Positions 1 through 5,072 of a stretch of DNA of 5,072 nt are shown here, piece after piece. Source of the stretch: Pirellulaceae bacterium. GTDB taxonomy: Bacteria; Planctomycetota; Planctomycetia; Pirellulales; Pirellulaceae. The notes beneath the pieces were generated by a model, which saw nothing but the letters and a program-made list of their open reading frames with translations, was not told the DNA's origin and made no database searches. Made by a program: the position numbers and the translations under genes. How positions within the stretch are numbered: the stretch's first letter is position 1; every line of letters starts with the position of its first letter. The stretch lies in contig JASLRF010000481.1 of the NCBI GenBank assembly GCA_030744095.1, forward strand, positions 1-5,072, written 5' to 3'.

Positions 1-262
1 TGACCTTGTAAACCTCTTCCGTCTGAGATTTGACGGACATGTTCTTGTGGATGACACCAATGCCACCATTTTTGGCCAAAGCGATGGCCAGTTTGCCTTC
101 GGTGACCGTATCCATCGGCGAACTGAGCAGGGGGATATTCAGCGCGATGCGATTTGTCAGCTGCGTACTGACATCGACTTCTGACGGTACAACCTCGCTA
201 TAACGGGGCTGCAGCAAGACATCGTCAAAAGTGATGGCGCGGGAGCCAAGTTTCTCGTCCAT
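1..262 (-). CDS. guaB: IMP dehydrogenase, N-terminal 87 residues (cut by window edge)
   Basis: IMP dehydrogenase oxidises IMP to XMP with NAD+, the committed step of guanine nucleotide synthesis in the cytoplasm. The visible N-terminus has the family hallmarks: the [10 protein letters not shown] block at residues 10-19, the [23 protein letters not shown] stretch around 29-51 (shown here only to mark position), DTVTE at 51-55, and [10 protein letters not shown] at 66-75. The CBS pair, the catalytic cysteine loop and the mobile flap lie beyond the window. The ATG at 262-260 is chosen because the protein begins right before the conserved block, and AAGG (plus-strand 269-272) sits 6 nt upstream as a plausible ribosome binding site. 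A promoter candidate lies about 40-70 bp upstream. It follows mnmG on the same strand after 219 bp. Most sequences I recall have SAxMDTVTE; here it reads SSPMDTVTE, a minor variation. Identity is secure; completeness cannot be judged. Confidence 0.96.
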   Translation of the reverse strand, partial: MDEKLGSRAITFDDVLLQPRYSEVVPSEVDVSTQLTNRIALNIPLLSSPMDTVTEGKLAIALAKNGGIGVIHKNMSVKSQTEEVYKV

Positions 263-266
263 GGGG

Positions 267-272
267 CACCTT
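267..272 (-). promoter_or_regulatory. Ribosome binding site of guaB
   Basis: The minus strand reads AAGGTG here, ending 4 nt before the guaB ATG; the AAGG core is 6 nt from it. It is the clearest Shine-Dalgarno-like sequence in the window and supports the start at 262. The other genes have weak or no such signal. Confidence 0.5.
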
Positions 273-301
273 GTAAGGCGAAGGCCAAAATATAATCCGG
301 C

Positions 302-330
302 ATTATGTGGAGATTTGGCAGAATTAACAA
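302..330 (-). promoter_or_regulatory. Probable sigma70-type promoter of guaB
   Basis: On the minus strand TTGTTA (plus 325-330) and CATAAT (plus 302-307) are separated by exactly 17 nt. They match the -35 consensus at 4 of 6 and the -10 consensus at 5 of 6 positions. Initiation would fall near 295, leaving a leader of about 33 nt that contains the AAGG ribosome binding site. The position, spacing and direction all fit guaB, so guaB is likely transcribed independently of mnmG. No operator or riboswitch-like fold is evident in so short a leader. This is pattern matching only; planctomycete promoters may deviate from the E. coli consensus. Confidence 0.45.
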
Positions 331-438
331 CTTGCCCAGCGCAGAAGCCACGCCCGAAAGTCAAAGTTCAGATTCGTGGCAGCACTGCGGCTGGCGCGCT
401 GAAGCGACAGGCGGAACGCTTGATGACGATTCCCGACC

Positions 439-463
439 GGCCACAGGCGGGCCATCGGTGGCC
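439..463 (-). other. GC-rich hairpin just downstream of mnmG
   Basis: GGCCAC at 439-444 is the inverse complement of GTGGCC at 458-463 (6-bp stem, 13-nt loop). An alternative fold pairs GGCCA (450-454) with TGGCC (459-463) around a 4-nt loop. It starts 18 nt after the mnmG stop on the minus strand, where a terminator would be expected, but no U-tract follows it. It could stabilise the 3' end or act with Rho, or it may be chance in GC-rich DNA. Confidence 0.2.
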
Positions 464-481
464 ATGTCCGCCGCCACGTCA

Positions 482-2311
482 TTATCTCCGACTGCGATGC
501 TCCAGATGCGCCAACACCAATGCGACATCCGCAGGCGTGATCCCGCTGATCCGGCTCGCCTGTGCGATGCTGACGGGCCGGACGCGGGTCAGCTTTTCGC
601 GAGCCTCGTTTCGCAACTGAGCAATCCTGGCGAAATCGAAGTTCGCTGGAATGCGCTTTTCCGCCAGCCGCTGTTGGCGATCAACTTGTTGTTGTTGACG
701 CGTCACATAGCCTGAGTACTTCGTGTCATATTCGACTTGCAAACGCACTTCTTCGGAAGTGTCACCCAGTTCGGGCAACCGCTGTACCAATGCGGACCAT
801 TCAACTTCTGGCCGTCGCAAGTACTTGGCCAGCGTCACGCCCTCGGTACGATTGGTTTCCAAGAGTTCGCTGATCCGCTCGATTTCATCTACTTTTTTCT
901 GCAATCGTCGCCAACGGCGTTCGTCGACGAGTCCAACTTCACGGGCCGGCGGAGTCAGCCGTCGGTCGGCATTGTCTTGGCGCAGTAACAGCCGGTATTC
1001 GGCGCGACTGGTGAACATTCGATACGGTTCGTCGACTCCACACGTGACGAGGTCGTCGATCAGTACGCCGATATAGGCTTGTTCGCGACCGAGCACCAGC
1101 GGCTCGTCGCCGCGCAGTCGTAGCGCGGCGTTGGCACCGGCGATCAACCCCTGCGCGCCGGCTTCTTCGTAACCCGTCGTGCCGTTGATTTGCCCCGCAA
1201 AGTAGAGGCCCTGAATGTTCTTGGTCTCCAGAGACGGCCACAGCTGATCCGGTGGACAGAAGTCGTATTCAACGGCATAACCGTACCGCATGATCTGAGC
1301 GTTCTCTAATCCGGGGATCAAACGGAACATGGCGTCCTGCACGTCGCGCGGAAGGCTGGTCGAAATCCCGTTGACGTAGACCTCTCGAGTCTGGCGACCT
1401 TCGGGCTCGAGAAACAGCTGATGCTGATCCTTGTCCGCAAAGCGAACGACCTTGTCTTCGATCGACGGGCAATAGCGTGGTCCATTCGATTGAATCTGTC
1501 CGCTGTACATCGGTGCCCGCTGCAGATTTGCGTGGATCAAATCGTGAACCGCCGTGTTGGTGTACGTGATCCAGCAAGGTATCTGTTCGGTCTGCACACT
1601 GTCTGACATAAACGAGAACGGCTGAGGCGATTCGTCACCCGGCTGGCGCTGCGTCTTGTCGTAGTCGATGGTCCGCCCGTTCAACCTGGGCGGCGTGCCG
1701 GTTTTAAAACGTTCGAGCCGAAAACCCAGTCGTCGCAACGCTCCGCTGATCCCTGCCGAGGTCCCCTCCCCTGCTCGTCCACCCGGCGTCTTTGCTTCTC
1801 CGGTATGCATTAATGCTCGCAAAAACGTGCCAGTGGACAGAATGACGGCTGGCGCGCGATAGATGGCGTCGCCTAGGACGCGGACGCCGATGACTCGGTG
1901 CGTGTCACCGTGTTGTTCGATCAACAGATCTTCAACAATCTCCTGACGCAGTGTGAGATTCTCTTGCTCCTCGACAATGCGTTTGACTTCCTGCTGGTAG
2001 GCCTTTTTGTCGGCCTGGGCACGAGGGCTGTGCATGGCCGGGCCTTTGCGGAGATTCAGAAGACGAAACTGAATACCCGTCGCATCAATGGCCTGACCCA
2101 TCGCACCGCCCAGGGCATCGATTTCGCGCACGATTTGGCCCTTGGCAACACCTCCAATGGCCGGATTGCAACTCATTTGGCCGATAGTATCGAGATTGGT
2201 GGTCAGCAACCCAACCTGGGCTCCCATCCGCGCGGCAGCCAATGCTGCTTCAGCCCCGGCGTGTCCGCCGCCAATCACCAGAACATCGAATTGGTACTCT
2301 GCTTGAGACAT
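482..2311 (-). CDS. mnmG: tRNA uridine-5-carboxymethylaminomethyl modification enzyme MnmG (GidA), 609 aa
   Basis: MnmG is the FAD-dependent partner of the GTPase MnmE. Together they install the (carboxymethyl)aminomethyl group on U34 of certain tRNAs, using methylene-tetrahydrofolate and NADH, in the cytoplasm. The Rossmann dinucleotide motif GGGHAG is at residues 14-19, and SCNPAIGG at 47-54 carries the conserved Cys48. GPAMHSPRAQ is at 90-99, and RYCPSIEDK carries Cys281; these two cysteines match the E. coli pair at 47 and 277. The signature AGQINGTTGYEEAGAQG is at 372-388, PYRMFTSRAEYRLLLR at 429-444, and the C-terminal MnmE/tRNA-binding helices include SRISGITPADVA near 586-597. Length is close to the 629 aa of E. 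coli; the region around 480-500 is shorter. I chose ATG at 2311 because only 8 residues precede FDVLVIGGG. A TTG at 2338 would add 9 residues. Neither has a good ribosome binding site. A run of four glutamines occurs near residue 540. mnmE is not in the window. Confidence 0.97.
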   Translation of the reverse strand: MSQAEYQFDVLVIGGGHAGAEAALAAARMGAQVGLLTTNLDTIGQMSCNPAIGGVAKGQIVREIDALGGAMGQAIDATGIQFRLLNLRKGPAMHSPRAQADKKAYQQEVKRIVEEQENLTLRQEIVEDLLIEQHGDTHRVIGVRVLGDAIYRAPAVILSTGTFLRALMHTGEAKTPGGRAGEGTSAGISGALRRLGFRLERFKTGTPPRLNGRTIDYDKTQRQPGDESPQPFSFMSDSVQTEQIPCWITYTNTAVHDLIHANLQRAPMYSGQIQSNGPRYCPSIEDKVVRFADKDQHQLFLEPEGRQTREVYVNGISTSLPRDVQDAMFRLIPGLENAQIMRYGYAVEYDFCPPDQLWPSLETKNIQGLYFAGQINGTTGYEEAGAQGLIAGANAALRLRGDEPLVLGREQAYIGVLIDDLVTCGVDEPYRMFTSRAEYRLLLRQDNADRRLTPPAREVGLVDERRWRRLQKKVDEIERISELLETNRTEGVTLAKYLRRPEVEWSALVQRLPELGDTSEEVRLQVEYDTKYSGYVTRQQQQVDRQQRLAEKRIPANFDFARIAQLRNEAREKLTRVRPVSIAQASRISGITPADVALVLAHLEHRSRR

Positions 2312-2407
2312 CCCGCCATCGTATGTCGCCGGGGCCAAGAGCGTAAGCCGTCAGAATCCTGCCTCATGCCTGACAACTGCAAAGCACGATGTAGCGCACG
2401 AGTAATT

Positions 2408-2487
2408 AGTGTCCGATAGTCGCCTTTCGCTCCGCTAAAGTAACGTGCTTTCGCGGAGCTAAAGACGACTTTAACAGACCGAACACT
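2408..2487. repeat. 80-bp nested inverted repeat (REP-like palindromic element)
   Basis: Two 23-nt arms, 2418-2440 and 2448-2470, are inverse complements at 20 of 23 positions and flank a 7-nt loop, TAACGTG. Outside them a second pair of 10-nt boxes, AGTGTCCGAT (2408-2417) and the complement of AGTGTTCGGT (2478-2487), match at 8 of 10, both differences being transitions. The element fills most of the 177-bp gap between the methyltransferase stop codon (2489-2491) and mnmG, stopping one base short of that stop. In RNA it would form a long stem on either strand, but there is no U-tract, so it is not a classic intrinsic terminator. The core with GGAGCGAAAGGCGACT resembles dispersed intergenic palindromes that I recall from Rhodopirellula-type genomes; that recollection is unverified. 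It encodes no evident protein. Confidence 0.75.
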
Positions 2488-2488
2488 G

Positions 2489-3718
2489 CTAACGCAGCCT
2501 TGGTGTCATTTTCACGTCGTCAAAGGAAAGCTCCCCCGTGGCACCAAACAGGCCAATGCGGAGAATGCCCTCGCGAGTCTGCAGTGGCACGCGGAATGTC
2601 TTCGATTCACTCTTCCAGGCTGAATCACCTCGAAATGGACCCAGCCAAAACATGCCCAATTCCTTTCGATTCGCGTCATAGAACGTGATGGCAAGACTTG
2701 GAAACGAATCCGGACGTAGTGGATACCAGACGTTGGTATATTTCATTTTGGCCGACACCGTCAGTTCGGCAACCTGACGCCCGTCAATGGGGAAGCCCTG
2801 CAGTAGGTGAGCGCTGCGCCCCTGCTGTTCGTTTTTGAACGTGACGAAATGTTCACCCTCAGGAGCCACCGGATCCGTTTCCCAAGTCAACAGGCGCTGA
2901 TAATACCAGCCTGTTACGAAACCGTTTTCACCCGGCTTGCGCTCGAAGTTTCCGTTCACCGCCCGCGGATTGGCAGGATCAGGTTGGACGGCGCGCTGGT
3001 CTTCGGCACGTCCCGTCATCGGGACAAACAGGGTCGGCCGTAAGGCTTCGGCCTTGAGTTTGCCATCCTTTTTTCGGAACACATACAAGGTCTGTTGATA
3101 GCGCTGCCCGACGGGAATCACCATCATGCCGCCTTCACGCAACTGTTGGATCAACGGAAGTGGCGGCTTTTCCGGCGAACAGGTCACAATGATCTTGTCG
3201 AACGGCGCGTGTTCCGGCCAACCTTTGAAACCGTCACCGATTTTGGTAGACACGTTGTCATACTTGAGCCGTTTCAATGTCCGTTCGGCTTTCCGCCCAA
3301 GTTCTGGAATAATCTCGATGGAATAGACGTCCCTTACCAACGGGCTTAGCACGGCTGCTTGAAATCCGCTGCCAGTACCGATCTCCAGAACCTTGTCAGT
3401 AGGTTTGGTCTCCAAGACTTCTGTCATGAAGGCGACAATGAAAGGCGACGAAATCGTCTGCTGGTGGCCGATCGGCAAAGCCATGTCAAAATAGGCCTGA
3501 CTGCGCAACTTGCGTTCCACGAATTCGTGGCGTGGAGTGTCCAACAGCGACTGGATCACACGTCGGTCGGTCACTCCAGCACCGACGACGGCCAAATCGA
3601 CCATCTTGCGACGAACGGCCGCGAAAGGATCATCCCTTTGTCCGCGAATTGCCTCCGTGGTGGTGGAGATGCAAACCAGAAACATCACAAATCCAATCAG
3701 GTGTCGAGCGGACTTCAT
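2489..3718 (-). CDS. Exported protein-L-isoaspartate O-methyltransferase-like protein with C-terminal beta-sandwich-like domain, 409 aa
   Basis: The central part (about residues 30-238) is a PCMT-type methyltransferase. Enzymes of this family use SAM to methylate isoaspartyl residues in damaged proteins, starting their repair. ALPIGHQQTISSP at 80-92 is the substrate/active-site block, VLEIGTGSG at 110-118 is SAM motif I, and GDG (161-163), PVG (202-204) and FVPMTG (231-236) also align with E. coli Pcm (208 aa). Two additions are unusual. Residues 1-23 look like a Sec signal peptide: MKSAR, a hydrophobic core, and a possible cut after TEA. Residues 255-409 run from NGNFE to FDDVKM, the pattern of a carbohydrate-binding-like (galactose-binding-fold) module. 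The mature protein has a single cysteine. ATG 3718 is chosen because it gives the signal peptide and has AGGGA 7 nt upstream; a TTG at 3802 would lie inside the -10 box. A Met39 start (3604) would give a cytoplasmic form. The Pcm fold is confident; the tail's ligand is unknown. Confidence 0.9.
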   Translation of the reverse strand: MKSARHLIGFVMFLVCISTTTEAIRGQRDDPFAAVRRKMVDLAVVGAGVTDRRVIQSLLDTPRHEFVERKLRSQAYFDMALPIGHQQTISSPFIVAFMTEVLETKPTDKVLEIGTGSGFQAAVLSPLVRDVYSIEIIPELGRKAERTLKRLKYDNVSTKIGDGFKGWPEHAPFDKIIVTCSPEKPPLPLIQQLREGGMMVIPVGQRYQQTLYVFRKKDGKLKAEALRPTLFVPMTGRAEDQRAVQPDPANPRAVNGNFERKPGENGFVTGWYYQRLLTWETDPVAPEGEHFVTFKNEQQGRSAHLLQGFPIDGRQVAELTVSAKMKYTNVWYPLRPDSFPSLAITFYDANRKELGMFWLGPFRGDSAWKSESKTFRVPLQTREGILRIGLFGATGELSFDDVKMTPRLR

Positions 3719-3801
3719 GGTATTTTCCCTGTGGACGTGTTCAACGGGCAGCAGGCGCTGAGTCAATTGACGCCAATTCCGACGTTGCCCCGTGAACTTC
3801 A

Positions 3802-3832
3802 ATTATAGCCAATCGGTTCGGTGTTGCGTCAT
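3802..3832 (-). promoter_or_regulatory. Probable promoter of the exported methyltransferase gene
   Basis: The minus strand has a perfect TATAAT (plus 3802-3807). Upstream, ATGACG (plus 3827-3832) is a 4-of-6 match to the -35 consensus at a rather long 19-nt spacing. A near-extended -10 TG lies just upstream. Initiation near 3795 would leave a leader of about 77 nt before the ATG at 3718. The box lies in the divergent gap and points to the methyltransferase. I found no comparable plus-strand promoter for the aldolase; the best was TTGCAT at 3864-3869 with a poor -10. Confidence 0.4.
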
Positions 3833-3939
3833 GCTTTCACAGCAACCCACGTTCGGCGGGGGCTTGCATCTGGCCGTGCGCTCTGAAAAACTGCTGCAAA
3901 CCGTTCATTCCACACGCCTCACCGTCATTTGGTCTCGCC

Positions 3940-4737
3940 ATGAAAACGAATCCTGTCAAAGAAAAACTTCGCAACGGCCAACCCTCTTTCGGCACTTGGT
4001 TATCGCTGGGAGACCTGTTCGCCACGCGCGTCCTGGCACGAAGCGGATTTGACTGGCTAACGCTGGACATCGAACACGCGGCTGTCGACTGGTCTCAAGC
4101 GACCACGGTTTTCGCCGCCATTGCCGACGCAGGTTGTGTTCCCTTGGCGCGTGTCCCCGAGGGCAGCCATCACTACATCAAACGCGTGTTGGACGCCGGT
4201 TCCACGGGTATCGTCGTCCCAATGGTGGACACCGTCGAACAAGCCAAGACGGCCATCGCTGCGGCCAAGTACCCACCGACCGGCAACCGTAGCGTTGGCG
4301 GCGGGATGCATTCGCTGAATTTTGGTACCACGGCTGGAGAATATTTCGAACGGGCCAACGACGAAATCCTGGTCGTGTTGCAAACGGAAAGTCCACAAGG
4401 CGTCGAAAACGCTGAAGAGATCTACAGTCTTCCAGGTTGCGACGCGATCTTCATCGGCCCGAACGATCTCCGTTTTCAAATGCGGGCACCCGACGGGACC
4501 TTTCCGTCTGCCGAAGAGCACGAAGCGATGATCCAGCGCGTCATTGAAATCGGCAAGAAAGTCGGTACGCCGACGGGTATCCATGCCATGGATCCTACGT
4601 CGGCCCGAGACCGCGCTAACCAAGGTATGCAGTTCCTGGCTGTTGGCAGCGACTTGCGGATGATGACGTTCAAGGCGCAAGAAATCATCTCGCAACTTAA
4701 TCCAGCCAAAGAGGCTAAGGATCTCGCGCGGTATTAG
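3940..4737 (+). CDS. HpcH/HpaI-family aldolase (class II, 2-oxo acid aldolase-like), 265 aa
   Basis: Members of this family are divalent-metal-dependent TIM-barrel aldolases that reversibly cleave 4-hydroxy-2-oxo acids to pyruvate and an aldehyde; known relatives are HpcH/HpaI, GarL and RhmA. The catalytic set is visible: His46 in DIEHAAVDW, Arg71 in PLARVPEG, metal ligands Glu150 in VLQTES and Asp176 in GPNDL. These are each one residue offset from H45, R70, E149 and D175 of E. coli Hpc[12 protein letters not shown] at 111-121 replaces the common YPPxGxRGVG, and [14 protein letters not shown] at 173-186 replaces the usual GPxDLSxSxG, so this is a divergent subfamily and its substrate cannot be named. 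Length (265 aa) is normal. The ATG at 3940 has no clear ribosome binding site, but the protein begins as relatives do ([16 protein letters not shown]). It is divergent to the methyltransferase gene and 62 bp upstream of the Tm-1-like gene. No signal peptide. Confidence 0.93.
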   Translation: MKTNPVKEKLRNGQPSFGTWLSLGDLFATRVLARSGFDWLTLDIEHAAVDWSQATTVFAAIADAGCVPLARVPEGSHHYIKRVLDAGSTGIVVPMVDTVEQAKTAIAAAKYPPTGNRSVGGGMHSLNFGTTAGEYFERANDEILVVLQTESPQGVENAEEIYSLPGCDAIFIGPNDLRFQMRAPDGTFPSAEEHEAMIQRVIEIGKKVGTPTGIHAMDPTSARDRANQGMQFLAVGSDLRMMTFKAQEIISQLNPAKEAKDLARY

Positions 4738-4799
4738 ATCGGCCCTGCCGTTCCACATTACTTCGAACGATTCGTCCGATACAGCATCGATTGCCAAAC

Positions 4800-5072
4800 A
4801 TGAGCGTTTACCTGCTGACGACGCTGGACACCAAAGGCGACGAAGCGGCATTGGTGCGCAGTCAACTCGTCCATCTCGGCATCGACGTGGTGTTAGTCGA
4901 CACGGGTTGCCTGGGAAAACCCACCGTGGCGGCAGACATTTCCCGCCAGCAGGTGTTCACGGCTGCTGGGACATCTTTGGACGAAATGGTATCGGGCAGC
5001 GATCGTGGCGTCGCGGTGACCCGGGCTGCCGAGGGCGCGCGGAAGATCGTCCAGGAGGCACACTTGGCGGGC
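4800..5072 (+). CDS. Tm-1-like ATP-binding / UPF0261 family protein, N-terminal 91 residues (cut by window edge)
   Basis: The N-terminus matches the UPF0261/Tm-1-like family (about 400 aa): YLLTTLDTKGDEAA at residues 4-17 contains the hallmark TLDTKG, DTGCLG follows at 34-39, and the DISRQQVFTAAG...SDRGVAV region at 46-73 also fits. The family is named for tomato Tm-1, whose N-terminal domain binds ATP and inhibits tobamovirus replication. The role of bacterial members is unknown; they are often next to a TIM-barrel protein of the PEP-hydrolase-like family. Here the neighbour is instead an HpcH/HpaI aldolase, 62 bp upstream on the same strand, suggesting co-transcription. ATG 4800 places TLDTKG where relatives have it; an in-frame TTG at 4791 would add three residues. 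No ribosome binding site is evident. The C-terminal half is outside the window. Confidence 0.88.
   Translation, partial: MSVYLLTTLDTKGDEAALVRSQLVHLGIDVVLVDTGCLGKPTVAADISRQQVFTAAGTSLDEMVSGSDRGVAVTRAAEGARKIVQEAHLAG

Noticed and set aside
684..698. Short GTT repeat as a microsatellite
   Set aside because: It simply encodes four glutamines in the helical C-terminal part of MnmG and is too short to be notable.
231..715. Plus-strand open frames of 129 and 136 codons across the guaB-mnmG gap
   Set aside because: They overlap both flanking genes in antisense, and no domain or ribosome binding site supports them.
1898..2419. 173-codon plus-strand open frame opposite the start of mnmG
   Set aside because: Antisense to the highly conserved FAD-binding region of mnmG; its openness follows from mnmG codon use, and it runs into the palindromic element.
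2408..2487. Palindrome read as an intrinsic terminator
   Set aside because: The stem is long enough, but no U-rich tract follows on either strand.
3665..3690. Lipoprotein signal at FLVC in the methyltransferase leader
   Set aside because: The residue before the cysteine is valine, not Gly, Ala or Ser, so the lipobox pattern fails; a plain signal peptide with TEA at the cut site fits better.
3359..3808. 149-codon plus-strand open frame opposite the methyltransferase
   Set aside because: Antisense to the SAM-binding domain and signal peptide, with no recognisable domain or upstream signals.
4057..4851. 264-codon open frame on the minus strand opposite the aldolase
   Set aside because: It lies antisense to a clear aldolase gene, has a low-complexity, arginine-rich composition typical of shadow frames in GC-rich DNA, and matches no family I recognise.

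Overview
The window looks like chromosomal DNA from a planctomycete, probably of the Pirellulaceae (Rhodopirellula-like). This is an inference from mid-50s GC by eye, mostly weak or absent Shine-Dalgarno sequences, an exported isoaspartate methyltransferase fused to a beta-sandwich-like tail, an aldolase subfamily I associate with planctomycetes, and an intergenic palindrome resembling dispersed repeats I recall from such genomes. No database search was possible.

The left three quarters is a co-oriented minus-strand block. Read in the direction of transcription it holds an exported protein-L-isoaspartate O-methyltransferase-like protein (3718 down to 2489), the tRNA-modification enzyme MnmG/GidA (2311 down to 482), and the first 87 codons of IMP dehydrogenase GuaB (262 down to the window edge). 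The gaps are 177 and 219 bp. The guaB gap carries a good sigma70-like promoter, so guaB probably has its own transcript. The gap between the methyltransferase and mnmG is largely filled by an 80-bp nested inverted repeat.

The right quarter is transcribed divergently on the plus strand. A HpcH/HpaI-type aldolase (3940-4737) is followed after 62 bp by the first 91 codons of a Tm-1-like/UPF0261 protein (4800 to the window edge). These two may form a small catabolic operon of unknown substrate. The 221-bp divergent gap holds a perfect TATAAT box facing the methyltransferase, and no convincing promoter for the aldolase.

MnmG and GuaB are housekeeping genes (wobble-uridine modification and guanine nucleotide synthesis). 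The accessory interest lies in the methyltransferase fusion, the palindromic element, and the aldolase/Tm-1-like pair. I saw no RNA genes, CRISPR arrays, insertion sequences or phage genes. I did not find a clearly new multi-gene system here.
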